From assembly GCF_004683865.2 (NCBI RefSeq), contig NZ_CP038439.1:1-64000 (forward strand): a DNA stretch of 64,000 nt, written 5' to 3'. The stretch's first letter is position 1. Each line of letters begins with the position of its first letter. The position numbers and the translations under genes are program-made. The stretch is from Paracoccus liaowanqingii. Lineage in GTDB: Bacteria; Pseudomonadota; Alphaproteobacteria; Rhodobacterales; Rhodobacteraceae. Of this stretch, positions 12,867-21,675 are shown in pieces. The notes under the pieces were generated by a model that had not been told where the DNA came from, did not search any database, and was given only the letters and a program-made list of their open reading frames with translations.

Positions 12867-13855
12867 TCGGGCTCGTCCTCGTAGCCCACCAGCCGCAGGG
12901 GCCGCGAGGCGATGCCCTGCAATTCGCACCAGCGCATCAGGCCTTCCTCGGTGCCGTGGGTGATCCAGACCTCTTCGGGGGCCAGTTCCGTGATCGTCTG
13001 CGTGACCTGCGGCCAGTCCACATGGTCGCTGATGACCAGGGGCAGTTCCACCCCGCGCTGTCGCGCCCGCGCCCGCACCGCCATCCAGCCCGAGGCGAAG
13101 CCGATCACCGGATCGCTGAACCGCTGCACCCATGCGCTGGCGAAGGCCGAGGGTGGCGCGATGACCAGCTGGGCCTGCACCTCCTTCGCGGTGGCGGGCA
13201 CCAGTGGGCCGAGGTCGATGCCCTGTTCCACATGGTAATCCGACAGGCGCTGCAGCGCGCCGTGGATGGCGATGGGGCCGTCGATGCCCGCCTGACGCGC
13301 CAGCGCGATCACCCGTTGCGCCTTGCCAAGCGCATAGGCGCCGATCAGATGCGGGCGTTCCGGAAATTCGGCCATGCTGGCGATCAGGCGCGTCATTTCC
13401 AGCAAGGGATCGGGGTGGCGAAAGACCGGCAGGCCGAAGGTCGCCTCGGTGACGAAGATGTCGCAGGGCACGGGTTCGTAGGACGCGCAGACCGGGTTCG
13501 GCGCCCGGCAGTAATCGCCCGAGACGACGATCTTGGGCCCCTTGTCCGGCATCACCGCGATCTGGGCTGAGCCCAGGATATGGCCCGCCGGATGAAAGCT
13601 GACCTGCACGCCGCCGATCCGCGCCACGCCCTCGTCCGCCTGCCGGTGCGCGGTGAACTCCTCGCCATAGCGGATCGCCATGATCTCCAGCGTCTGCCGG
13701 GTCGCCATGACCGCGCCATGGCCCGCGCGGGCATGATCGCCATGGCCGTGCGTGATCAGCGCGCGGGGAACCGGGCGGACGGGATCGATGTAGAAATCGC
13801 CGGGCGGGCAGTAAAGCCCGGCCTCGGTCGGGTGCAGGATCTGATCGGCGCGCAT
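12863..13855 (-). CDS. Ligase-associated DNA exonuclease, metallo-beta-lactamase fold
   Basis: This first gene of the repair operon encodes a beta-CASP/SNM1-like nuclease (TIGR04122 type). The 330-residue protein has the metal-binding motif HGHGDH at 36-41, followed by further fold motifs (HPAGHILGSAQ, SGDYCRAPN). The C-terminus (ISDHVDW, WITHGTEEG) fits the beta-CASP subdomain. It is inferred to trim DNA ends before ligation. A near-match to the LexA consensus lies 15 bp upstream of the start. Confidence 0.92.
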   Translation of the reverse strand: MRADQILHPTEAGLYCPPGDFYIDPVRPVPRALITHGHGDHARAGHGAVMATRQTLEIMAIRYGEEFTAHRQADEGVARIGGVQVSFHPAGHILGSAQIAVMPDKGPKIVVSGDYCRAPNPVCASYEPVPCDIFVTEATFGLPVFRHPDPLLEMTRLIASMAEFPERPHLIGAYALGKAQRVIALARQAGIDGPIAIHGALQRLSDYHVEQGIDLGPLVPATAKEVQAQLVIAPPSAFASAWVQRFSDPVIGFASGWMAVRARARQRGVELPLVISDHVDWPQVTQTITELAPEEVWITHGTEEGLMRWCELQGIASRPLRLVGYEDEPE

Positions 13856-13869
13856 GAATCCAGACTGGC

Positions 13870-13884
13870 GAACGTTTCGTGAAA
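13870..13884. promoter_or_regulatory. Degenerate SOS (LexA) box candidate
   Basis: The plus strand reads GAAC, seven bases, then GAAA. This is one mismatch from the alphaproteobacterial LexA pattern GAAC-N7-GAAC (reverse of GTTC-N7-GTTC). It sits 15-29 bp upstream of the exonuclease start, similar to the spacing of the perfect box at 22921. A single-mismatch match to eight fixed bases can arise by chance. Confidence 0.3.
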
Positions 13885-13937
13885 ATCAACCGCCCAACGC
13901 CCCAGGCCCGCCTGCGGGTCCCTCGCTCTGGGGCCCG

Positions 13938-14828
13938 TCAGCTGGGCGGGGGGCGGCGCACCGGAGGCGCCTTGGAGAGCTGCACCGCCAGGATGCCCGC
14001 CATGATGATCGCCACGCCGATCACGTCGCCCGCACCCAGATCCTCGCCCAAGAGCAGGGCGGCGGTGGCGACGCCGAAGAAGGGCGTCAGGAAATGGAAG
14101 GTCGCCGCCCGCACGGCGCCGATCCGGCCCACCAGCAGGAACCAGACCCAGGTCGCCAGCAGTCCCGGCACGATCACGGTATAGAGGAAAGCGATGACCA
14201 GGCGCGGGGTATAGGTCACCGTCCAGTCCTCGAACCACGGGGCGATCAGGCCAAGGGTCACGGCGCCCACCAGCATCTGCAGGCCCACGATCATCATCAC
14301 ATTGCCGCCCGAACTGGCGCCGCGCACGGTCAGCGTGGCCACGGCCAGCGCCAGCGCCGCGACAAAGCACATGACGATGCCGGTCGGATCGCTGCCGCCC
14401 TGCAGCCGCGCGCCCATGATGATCGCCACGCCCAAGACCCCCAGCAGCAGCCCGCCGGTGCCCATCGGGCGCAGGCGTTCGCCCATCAGCGTCCAGCCCA
14501 AGAAGGCCACCAGCAGCGGCATGGTCGCCGCGATGATCGAGGCCAGCCCGGCCTCGATCCACTGCATGGCCGTCCAGTTCAGCCCCAGATAGAGCGCGTT
14601 CTGGCACAGGCCCAGCACCACCACCGCACGCCATTGCACGCGCGTCAGCCCGCGCCAGCTCTGCCCCATCGCCAGCGCGATCAGCACGCCGATGACCCCC
14701 GACAGCGCAAACCGCAGCGCCAGCGACAACAGCGGCGGCGCCTCGGTCACGATCATCCGGGTCGAGGTGAAGGCCGAGGCCCACATCACCGCAAACCCCA
14801 GGCCCATCAGCAGCGCACGAACATCCAT
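13938..14828 (-). CDS. DMT-superfamily EamA-type exporter
   Basis: This is a drug/metabolite transporter of about ten membrane helices, built from two EamA repeats in 296 residues. The N-terminal repeat opens LLMGLGFAVMWASAFTSTR and the second starts near PTGIVMCFVAALALA. Members export amino acids or other small metabolites; the substrate is not predictable here. ATG 14828 is preferred because the upstream extension is polar and the transmembrane segment begins directly after it. It stands 82 bp from the repair operon and ends with a short Pro/Arg tail. Confidence 0.85.
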   Translation of the reverse strand: MDVRALLMGLGFAVMWASAFTSTRMIVTEAPPLLSLALRFALSGVIGVLIALAMGQSWRGLTRVQWRAVVVLGLCQNALYLGLNWTAMQWIEAGLASIIAATMPLLVAFLGWTLMGERLRPMGTGGLLLGVLGVAIIMGARLQGGSDPTGIVMCFVAALALAVATLTVRGASSGGNVMMIVGLQMLVGAVTLGLIAPWFEDWTVTYTPRLVIAFLYTVIVPGLLATWVWFLLVGRIGAVRAATFHFLTPFFGVATAALLLGEDLGAGDVIGVAIIMAGILAVQLSKAPPVRRPPPS

Positions 14829-14960
14829 GGCGGGGGCCTTTCTTGCAGGTGATGCAAAACGGCTAGCAGAGCCTCCGCGCGGCGGAAAGGCGCAAACGTG
14901 ACCGCCCCCACGGATTGCCGAAACCGGCGGCAGGGTGGGCACAGCAGGGCCGGCGCATGG

Positions 14961-14993
14961 AAAAAGGGGCCGCGCCCGAAGGCGCGACCCCTT
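14961..14993 (-). terminator. Intrinsic terminator after the HU gene
   Basis: Read on the minus strand, a GGGGTCGCGCC/GGCGCGGCCCC hairpin with a short TTCG loop runs into TTTTT. It lies 24 bp after the HU stop. The stem strength and T tract make it a convincing Rho-independent terminator. Confidence 0.8.
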
Positions 14994-15016
14994 GATGTCA
15001 TCGGCTCAGGCGGGGA

Positions 15017-15316
15017 TCAGCTGTTGACGCTGTCCTTGAGGGCCTTCGCGATGGTGAACTTGACCTGCTTGTCGGCGGGCTTGGTCATCATTTCCTGGGT
15101 CTGCGGATTGCGGACCTGACGCTCGGGGCGTGCGCGGCAGGCGATCTTGCCCAGGCCGGGCAGGGTGACCGCGCCGCCACCGGCGACTTCGCGGGTCACG
15201 ACCGCCACGATCGCGTCCAGCGCGGCCGTGGCCGATTTCTTGTCCGAACCCATTTCTTCGGCGATGGTCGCCACCAGCTGGGTTTTGGTCATCGGTTTTG
15301 CAGCAGCCGTAGCCAT
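15017..15316 (-). CDS. HU-family nucleoid-associated DNA-binding protein
   Basis: This is a small histone-like protein that bends and compacts DNA. The 99-residue product has the HU/IHF fold: TKTQLVATIAEEMG helices, the hinge GLGKIACRARPERQVRNPQT, and the C-terminal VKFTIAKALKD. The Ala-rich N-terminal extension before MTKTQL is slightly longer than in E. coli HU. ATG 15316 has the RBS AGAGGAG. A strong terminator follows, so the gene is probably monocistronic. Confidence 0.93.
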   Translation of the reverse strand: MATAAAKPMTKTQLVATIAEEMGSDKKSATAALDAIVAVVTREVAGGGAVTLPGLGKIACRARPERQVRNPQTQEMMTKPADKQVKFTIAKALKDSVNS

Positions 15317-15463
15317 GGTCTGTCTCCTCTTGCCCTGTTCCGACGGGCCCACAAATTGCGCCTTTTGCGGCATAACGCCTGCTACACACGGTTTTCACCG
15401 GCAGATCAAGCCTTTTTCGCCTGTCGCGCGAAAACCTGCATTTGCTGGCGTTTTGTCGCCACG

Positions 15464-16948
15464 TCAGAGAAATGCCGTCTCGGTGAAGGATCGCAGCTTG
15501 CGGGAATGAATCCGCTCCAGCGGCATCTCGCGCAGCTTCTCCATCGCCCGGATGCCGATCAGCAGGTGGTTGGCGACCTGGGTGCGGTAGAAATCGGTGG
15601 CCATGCCGGGCAGCTTCAGCTCTCCGTGCAGGGGCTTGTCGCTGACGCACAGAAGCGTGCCGTAGGGCACCCGGAACCGGAAGCCGTTGGCGGCGATGGT
15701 GGCGCTTTCCATGTCCAGCGCCACGGCCCGCGACAGCGACAGGCGGTGGACCGGGCCGGACTGGTCGCGCAATTCCCAGTTGCGGTTGTCGATGGTGGCG
15801 ACGGTGCCGGTGCGCATGATGCGCTTCAGCTCGTAGCCGTCCAGCTGCGTGACCTCGGCCACGGCCTGCTGCAGGGCGACCTGCACCTCGGCCAAAGCGG
15901 GGATGGGCACCCACACGGGCAGGTCGTCGTCCAGCACGTGATCCTCGCGCAGATAGGCATGGGCCAGCACGAAATCGCCAAGCGACTGGCTGTTCCTGAG
16001 GCCCGCGCAATGGCCGACCATCAGCCAGACATGCGGGCGCAGCACGGCGATGTGGTCGGTGGCGGTCTTGGCGTTCGACGGTCCCACGCCGATATTGACC
16101 AGCGTGATGCCCTGCCCGTCGGCGCGCGTCAGGTGATAGGTGGGCATCTGCGGCATCTTGGACAGCACCGCGATCTGGCCCTGCGGGTCGGTGATCTGCT
16201 GGTTTCCGGGCGCCACGAAGCCGGTATAGCCCAGGGAGGGGTCCGACAGGGCGCGGCGTGCGAAGGCCTCGAACTCGTCGACATAGAACTGGTAGTTGGT
16301 GAACAGCACGAAGTTCTGGAAATGCTCGGGCGCGGTGGCGGTGTAATGGGCCAGCCGCGCCAGCGAATAGTCGACGCGCTGCGCGGTGAAGGCCGCCAGA
16401 TGCTGGCTGCCGTCGGGCATGGGGCCCGCCACGCCGTTGACGATGTCGTCGTTCATGGTGTTCAGGTCGGGCACGTCGAAGACGTCGCGCAGGCTGAAAT
16501 CCAGCACGCCCTCCTGCGGCACGGCCAGGTCGCTTTGCGCGGCGACGGCGAAATGGACGGGCATCGGCGTCTCGGACGGGCCGATGCTGACCGGGACGCC
16601 GTGATTCTTGACCAGCAGGCCCAGCTGCTCGGTCAGGTAGCCGCCGAAGAGGTCGGGGCGCGTGATCGTCGCGGCATAGGTGCCCGGCGCCACGACATGG
16701 CCGAAGGACAGGCGGCTGTCGATCTTGCCATGCGTGGGCACGACCAGCCGCACCTCGGGGTAGAAGGCGCGATAGCGCGCCTGCGGGGCCGCGCCGTTCA
16801 GGATGGCGGTGAAATGGTCCAGCAGGAACCCCGTCGCCTCTGCGTACAGCGCCTGCAGATGGGCCACGGCCTGCGCCGCGTCGGTGAAGTCGCGGCGGGC
16901 CTGAGGGGCGGGGGTGCTGACGGGCAGAAAGCGGGAATCTGGGGTCAT
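15464..16948 (-). CDS. amn: AMP nucleosidase
   Basis: Amn hydrolyses AMP to adenine and ribose 5-phosphate, adjusting the purine nucleotide pool. The 494-residue length matches the family. A distinctive N-terminal domain contains YRAFYPEVRLVVPTHGKIDSR. The C-terminal phosphorylase-like domain has VNIGVGPSNAKTATDH, the active-site region ALDMESATIAANG and the closing LPGMATDFYRTQV. ATG 16948 is preceded by AGGA. The gene is transcribed alone and divergently from the SDR gene at 17044. Confidence 0.95.
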   Translation of the reverse strand: MTPDSRFLPVSTPAPQARRDFTDAAQAVAHLQALYAEATGFLLDHFTAILNGAAPQARYRAFYPEVRLVVPTHGKIDSRLSFGHVVAPGTYAATITRPDLFGGYLTEQLGLLVKNHGVPVSIGPSETPMPVHFAVAAQSDLAVPQEGVLDFSLRDVFDVPDLNTMNDDIVNGVAGPMPDGSQHLAAFTAQRVDYSLARLAHYTATAPEHFQNFVLFTNYQFYVDEFEAFARRALSDPSLGYTGFVAPGNQQITDPQGQIAVLSKMPQMPTYHLTRADGQGITLVNIGVGPSNAKTATDHIAVLRPHVWLMVGHCAGLRNSQSLGDFVLAHAYLREDHVLDDDLPVWVPIPALAEVQVALQQAVAEVTQLDGYELKRIMRTGTVATIDNRNWELRDQSGPVHRLSLSRAVALDMESATIAANGFRFRVPYGTLLCVSDKPLHGELKLPGMATDFYRTQVANHLLIGIRAMEKLREMPLERIHSRKLRSFTETAFL

Positions 16949-17043
16949 CTGTCTGGTCCTTCCGGTTGCCTGCGACCCTGCCAGCAGGGCGCACGGCAGG
17001 CAAGCATCTGGCGCAGCCCGGCGTGCGCCGTTACGGTGCGGTC

Positions 17044-17901
17044 ATGAAGATGCTCGTATTCGGCCATGGCTATTCCGCCGGTTATCTGACCCCCCTGCTG
17101 ACCGCGCGGGGCTGGGAGGTCACCGGCACCACCCGCAGCGACGCGGACCGCGTGGCGGCCTGCGGGGCCACCCCCCTGATCTGGCCCGGACAGGAGGAGG
17201 CGGTCCGCGCCGCCATTCCCGATGCCGACGCGATCCTGGTCTCGGCCGCGCCCGGGGACGAGGGCGATCCGGTCCTGCGGGCGTTCCGCAACGACCTGAC
17301 CCGCGCCCGGCCGCGCTGGCTGGGCTATCTGTCCACCACCGGCGTCTATGGCGACCGGCAGGGGGGCTGGGTCGACGAGGACAGCGAGCTGGACGGATCG
17401 GGCGCCCGCGGCCAGGCCCGGATCCGGGCCGAGGCCGACTGGCGCGCGCTGGCCACCGCGCATCGCCTGCCGCTGCACATCTTCCGGCTGGCGGGAATCT
17501 ACGGTCCCGGGCGCGGGCCGTTCCAGAAGGTCCGCGACGGCACCGCGCGGCGGATCATCAAGCCCGGGCAGGTCTTCTCGCGCATCCATGTCGAGGATAT
17601 CGCGCAGGTGCTGCTGGCCTCGATCGACGCGCCCGCACCGATCGGGATCTACAATGTCTGCGACGACGACCCGGCGCCGCCGCAGGACGTGATCGCCCAT
17701 GCGGCCCAGCTTCTGGGCCTGCCCATCCCGCCCGAGGTGCCCTTCGACCGGGCGCAGATGTCGCCCATGGCGCGGTCCTTCTATGCCGACAGCAAGCGGG
17801 TCCGGAACGACCGGATCATCTGCGACCTGGGGGTGCGGCTGCGCTATCCCGACTATCGCAGCGGGCTGGCGGCGCTGCTGGCGGCCGAGGATCCCGGCTG
17901 A
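17044..17901 (+). CDS. NAD(P)-dependent epimerase/SDR-like protein (YeeZ type)
   Basis: This 285-residue protein has a Rossmann fold. It opens MKMLVFGHGYSAGYLTPLL, a GxGxxG-like dinucleotide-binding loop, and has the extended-SDR sequences YLSTTGVYGDRQGGWVDE and RLAGIYGPGRGPF. The catalytic YxxxK is not in its canonical form, as is usual for YeeZ-like atypical SDRs, so catalysis is uncertain. ATG 17044 is preferred over the in-frame upstream start because the beta strand begins directly after it. It is followed 49 bp later by a UbiH-type hydroxylase gene. Confidence 0.8.
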   Translation: MKMLVFGHGYSAGYLTPLLTARGWEVTGTTRSDADRVAACGATPLIWPGQEEAVRAAIPDADAILVSAAPGDEGDPVLRAFRNDLTRARPRWLGYLSTTGVYGDRQGGWVDEDSELDGSGARGQARIRAEADWRALATAHRLPLHIFRLAGIYGPGRGPFQKVRDGTARRIIKPGQVFSRIHVEDIAQVLLASIDAPAPIGIYNVCDDDPAPPQDVIAHAAQLLGLPIPPEVPFDRAQMSPMARSFYADSKRVRNDRIICDLGVRLRYPDYRSGLAALLAAEDPG

Positions 17902-17950
17902 GGCCGCGCGCCGCATTGCCTTCACCCTGTCCCCATGCATTGATCGCCAG

Positions 17951-19174
17951 ATGACACATGACGTTGACGTTCTGATTGCCGGGGGCGGGCTGAACGGCCC
18001 GACCCTGGCGCTGGCGCTGGCCGGTGCGGGCCTGTCGGTGGCGGTGGTCGATCCGCGCCCCGCGACCGCGCGCTCCGGCGAGGGGTTCGACGGGCGCGCC
18101 TATGCGCTGGCGCTGGCCTCGGTCCGGCTGCTGACGGCGCTGGACCTGTGGGAAGGGCTTTCGGGCGACAGCCAGCCCATCCGCCAGGTCAAGGCGTCCC
18201 AAGGCCGCCCCGGCGACGGCGCGGCCCCGTTCTTTCTGCATTTCGACAGCGCCGAGACCGAGGACGGCCCCGTGGGCCACATGCTGGAGGACCGCTTCCT
18301 GCACCGCGCGCTGATGGCCGCGATGGCGGACCGGGTCACGCATCTGCCCGGGATCTCGGTCACCGGTCAGGAGCCCGGCCCGGCGGGCGTCACCGTCACG
18401 CTGTCGGACGGGCGGCGGATGCAGGCGCGGCTGCTGGTCGGCGCGGACGGGCGCGGATCGGGCGTGGCCTCCCGCGCGGGCATCCGGCGGCAGGGCTGGG
18501 ATTACGGCCAGACCGCGCTGGTCGCGGCCATCGACCATGACAGACCGCACGAGGGCATCGCGCATCAGTACTTCATGGCGACCGGGCCGCTGGCGATCCT
18601 GCCGCTGCCCGGCAACCGCTCCAGCGTGGTCTGGTCCGAGACGCGGGCCAATGCCGGCGCCATCGCGTCCCTGTCGGATGACGACTTCCTGGCGGTGCTG
18701 CGCCCGCGCTTCGGCGATTTCCTGGGCGGCCTGAGGCTGGCCGGGCCGCGCTTCACCTATCCGCTCAGCCTGTCGCTGGCCGAACGCTATGCCGCGCCGC
18801 GCGTGGCGCTGGTGGGCGATGCGGCGCATGGGGTCCATCCCGTCGCGGGGCAGGGGCTGAACCTGGGCCTGCGCGACGTCGCCGCCCTGGCCGAAGTGCT
18901 GGTCGAGGCCGCCCGGCGCGGCGAGGAGATCGGCAGCGAGCTGGTGCTGGAACGGTATCAGGGCTGGCGCCGCTTCGATGGCACTGCGCTGGCCTTGGGC
19001 ATGGACGGGGTGAACCGGCTGTTTGGCACCGACAACGCGCTGGTCTCGGCCCTGCGGGGCGCGGGGATGGGGATCGTCACCGCGCTTCCGGGGCTGCGGC
19101 GGAGCTTCATGCGGCAGGCGGCGGGCCTGTCGGTCGATCCGATGCCGCGCCTTCTGGCGGGACGCGCGCTCTAG
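17951..19174 (+). CDS. UbiH/UbiF/COQ6-family FAD-dependent hydroxylase
   Basis: This is a class A flavoprotein monooxygenase, probably acting in ubiquinone ring hydroxylation. The 407-residue protein has the FAD-binding GGGLNGPTLALALAGAG at about 12-28. It also has the DG motif LLVGADGRGSGVASRAG and the second FAD motif VALVGDAAHGVHPVAGQGLNLG, a UbiH-family hallmark. ATG 17951 immediately precedes the conserved DVDVLIAGGG strand. The exact ring position cannot be assigned from sequence. It lies downstream of the SDR gene on the same strand. Confidence 0.88.
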   Translation: MTHDVDVLIAGGGLNGPTLALALAGAGLSVAVVDPRPATARSGEGFDGRAYALALASVRLLTALDLWEGLSGDSQPIRQVKASQGRPGDGAAPFFLHFDSAETEDGPVGHMLEDRFLHRALMAAMADRVTHLPGISVTGQEPGPAGVTVTLSDGRRMQARLLVGADGRGSGVASRAGIRRQGWDYGQTALVAAIDHDRPHEGIAHQYFMATGPLAILPLPGNRSSVVWSETRANAGAIASLSDDDFLAVLRPRFGDFLGGLRLAGPRFTYPLSLSLAERYAAPRVALVGDAAHGVHPVAGQGLNLGLRDVAALAEVLVEAARRGEEIGSELVLERYQGWRRFDGTALALGMDGVNRLFGTDNALVSALRGAGMGIVTALPGLRRSFMRQAAGLSVDPMPRLLAGRAL

Positions 19175-19230
19175 CGGGTGGCGGTGATCGCGGTTTCGCG
19201 CCATAGGGGGCGTGCATTCCGGGGGGCCCC

Positions 19231-20157
19231 ATGACGCGTGATCACATGACGCTTGATCAGATTCTGCAGGATCTGGACCGCGACATCCGCGCCGCAGGCG
19301 ATTGGGGCGAGGTCGCCGACTACATTCCCGAACTGGGGCGGATCGACCCGGCGCAGTTCGGCATGGCCATCGCCCTGGCCGACGGTCAGGTGCTGACCGC
19401 GGGGCAGGCGGGCCATCGATTCTCGATCCAGTCGGTCAGCAAGGTTTTTGCCTTGGCCTGCGTGCTGGGCCGGATCGGCGAGCAGCTGTGGCGGCGGGTC
19501 GGGCGCGAGCCCTCGGGCGACCGCTTCGATTCAATCCTGCTGCTGGAGCAGGAGAAGGGCCGCCCCCGCAATCCCTTCATCAACGCGGGCGCGCTGGTCG
19601 TCACCGACGAGCTGCTGACCGGGCGCAGCCCCCGGCAGGCGCTGGCCGAGATCCTGGCCTTCGTGCGCGCCGCCGCCGAGGACGACGACATCCATATCGA
19701 CAAGGCGGTGGCCCGGTCCGAGGCCCGCACCGGGCACAGGAACACTGCGCTGGTCCATTACCTGCGCAGCTTTGGCAACCTGAAGGCGCCGCCCGATCAC
19801 GTGCTGGGCACCTATATCCATCAATGCGCCATCGAGATGAGCTGCGTACAGCTGGCCCGCGCCGGACGGGTGATCGCGGGGCTGGACTGCGCGCCCGCGC
19901 TGCTGTCGCCGGTCAAGCAGCGGCGGATCAACGCCATGATGATGACCTGCGGGCAGTATGACGGGTCGGGCAACTTCGCCTTTCGCGTGGGCATGCCCGC
20001 GAAATCCGGCGTGGGCGGGGGGCTTCTGGTGATCGCGCCGGGCAAGGCCTCGATCGCGATCTGGTCGCCGGGGCTGGATGGCTGGGGCAATTCGCGCATG
20101 GGCACGCTGGCCGCCGAGCGGCTGGCCGAGTTCACGGGCTGGTCGGTCTTCGGCTGA
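19231..20157 (+). CDS. glsA: Glutaminase
   Basis: This serine-dependent beta-lactamase-fold glutaminase converts glutamine to glutamate and ammonia. The 308-residue length is typical. The SxxK nucleophile motif SVSK is at 68-71. NPFINAGALV, the SYxxN-equivalent region and the KSGVGGGL motif near the C-terminus are all present. ATG 19231 opens MTRDHMTLDQIL; the second Met six codons on is an alternative. The gene ends at a strong stem-loop shared with the convergent udgX gene. Confidence 0.94.
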   Translation: MTRDHMTLDQILQDLDRDIRAAGDWGEVADYIPELGRIDPAQFGMAIALADGQVLTAGQAGHRFSIQSVSKVFALACVLGRIGEQLWRRVGREPSGDRFDSILLLEQEKGRPRNPFINAGALVVTDELLTGRSPRQALAEILAFVRAAAEDDDIHIDKAVARSEARTGHRNTALVHYLRSFGNLKAPPDHVLGTYIHQCAIEMSCVQLARAGRVIAGLDCAPALLSPVKQRRINAMMMTCGQYDGSGNFAFRVGMPAKSGVGGGLLVIAPGKASIAIWSPGLDGWGNSRMGTLAAERLAEFTGWSVFG

Positions 20158-20180
20158 ACGCCGCGCGGCGGTGAAGGGAG

Positions 20181-20205
20181 AGAGGGGGGCTGCCGGCCCC
20201 CCTCT
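20181..20205. terminator. Stem-loop between convergent glsA and udgX genes
   Basis: A perfect 10-bp stem AGAGGGGGGC/GCCCCCCTCT with a 5-nt TGCCG loop sits 24 bp after the glsA stop. It may terminate both convergent transcripts. No long T tract follows. A copy of the dispersed GGATATTT repeat begins 19 bp further on. Confidence 0.55.
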
Positions 20206-20223
20206 TGGCCTGCGGCCAATTCA

Positions 20224-20254
20224 CCCCCCGGGGATATTTCCGCCAAGATGAAAT
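20224..20254 (+). repeat. Dispersed GGATATTT repeat, short copy A
   Basis: This copy has the repeat's 3' core: six C, GGGGATATTT, a short spacer, then CCAAGATGAAA. It overlaps the last base of the udgX stop codon region. The upstream GC-rich half is replaced by a different palindrome. Confidence 0.75.
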
Positions 20255-21675
20255 CAGGCGGTGAGTTCGGCGGCGCGGGTCAGGTCGGCGCGCAGTTCCG
20301 CCAGCGCCGCGGGGGCGCGGTCGGGGGGCAGGCGCAGGATCAGGCTGGGATGCCAGGTGATGAGGACCGGGCCGCCGTCGAAGGCGGGCTCGATGGTGCC
20401 GCGACGGGGGGTCAGCGGCTTGCGGTTGCCGGTCAGGGCGAAGGCCGCGGTGGCGCCGAGCGCCACGGTCAGGCGCGGGGCGGTGAAGCGGCGTTCGAGG
20501 TCCAGCCACCAGCGGCAGTGCTCGACATGGGGGCGGTCGGGGGTCTGGTGCATCCGCCGCTTGCCGCGCGGGGTGAAGCGGAAATGCTTGACGGCATTGG
20601 TGAGCCAGGCGCGGTCGGCGGGCAGATGGGCCTCGGCCATGGTGCGGCGCAGAAGCTGGCCTGCGGGGCCGACGAAGGGCTTGCCCTGCAGGTCCTCGTG
20701 ATCGCCCGGGGCCTCGCCCACGATCATCAGGGGCGCGGTGGGGGCACCGGTGCCCCAGACGGTCTGGGTGGCGGCATGGCAGAGATCGCAGCGCGTGCAG
20801 CGGGCGGCCTGGGTGGCGGCCTGGTCCAGCGTTTCGGGCAGGCTGTCGTCGGGCTGCTGGCGCAGGCGGGCGGTGATCCTGGGGGCGAAGGCCGGGGCGT
20901 CGGTGGCGCCCGCGTCGCGCATGGCCTGCACGCGGCGCGGGGCATCGGCCAGCATGTCGGGGATCAGCCGCGTCTCGGGCAGGTTCTTCCAGTATTTCTT
21001 CGGCATCTCGGACCGCATGGCATTGGTCTTGATGCGGGCCGGGTTGAAGATGTTGGCGAAATAGGTCTGCCACAGGATGTGGTTCGCGTCGTCGGGCAGG
21101 TCGGGGCGCGGGGCCGGGTCGTCATAGGCGATGCCCGCGCCGGTGAAGCGGGCCGTGCCCTCGGGCGTGGCGATCAGCCAGTCCATGTCGGCGAAGCGTT
21201 TGGCAAAGAAGGGGGTTCCGGCCTCGAGGATCGGGTGTTCGGGTTCGAACCAGGCGCCGAAGCTGCGGCGGGGGCCGTCCGAGGGCAGTTCGTGGAAGCG
21301 GACGAAGGCGTGCATCTTGTGGATGTCGCGGCGCACCGACTTGGCCAGCCGCGTCAGGCGGTCCAGCATCGGGTCGGCGGGGTTGGTCAGGTAGCGACGG
21401 TCGGACTGCGCGCGGATCAGCGCGGTGTAGAGCAGCGACCAGCGTTCGGGGTCGGAATGGCTGGCGACCTGGCGGGCCAGTTGCAGGAAGTCCTGCGTGG
21501 CGGTGACGGAGTGGTCGCCCGGCGCGGGAAGGGGGTCGGCGCCGAAGAGATCGGGGGGCGTGTCCAGGTCGGCCCAGGTCACCTCCTCGGGCGGGATGCG
21601 GGCAGAGGCCAGGTCGCGGGCCGCCGCGCGCCAGGCGTCGAAGCGCGCAAAGCGCGGCAGTGGGACGCGGATCAT
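20254..21675 (-). CDS. DUF4130-UdgX fusion, uracil-DNA glycosylase family protein
   Basis: This 473-residue protein has two parts. Residues 1-250 resemble the DUF4130 (TIGR03915) domain, with KSVRRDIHKMHAFVRF and PKKYWKNLPE. Residues 290-473 are a UdgX-type family 4-like uracil-DNA glycosylase. They contain CTRC, GEAPGDHEDLQGKPFVGPAG (320-339), the UdgX insertion KRRMHQ with His376, and WHPS (441-444). In characterised UdgX the equivalent histidine forms a covalent adduct with the abasic site after uracil removal. ATG 21675 overlaps the stop of the upstream radical SAM gene by 1 nt (ATGA), implying coupled translation. Whether this fusion crosslinks DNA or turns over is not known. Confidence 0.92.
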   Translation of the reverse strand: MIRVPLPRFARFDAWRAAARDLASARIPPEEVTWADLDTPPDLFGADPLPAPGDHSVTATQDFLQLARQVASHSDPERWSLLYTALIRAQSDRRYLTNPADPMLDRLTRLAKSVRRDIHKMHAFVRFHELPSDGPRRSFGAWFEPEHPILEAGTPFFAKRFADMDWLIATPEGTARFTGAGIAYDDPAPRPDLPDDANHILWQTYFANIFNPARIKTNAMRSEMPKKYWKNLPETRLIPDMLADAPRRVQAMRDAGATDAPAFAPRITARLRQQPDDSLPETLDQAATQAARCTRCDLCHAATQTVWGTGAPTAPLMIVGEAPGDHEDLQGKPFVGPAGQLLRRTMAEAHLPADRAWLTNAVKHFRFTPRGKRRMHQTPDRPHVEHCRWWLDLERRFTAPRLTVALGATAAFALTGNRKPLTPRRGTIEPAFDGGPVLITWHPSLILRLPPDRAPAALAELRADLTRAAELTA

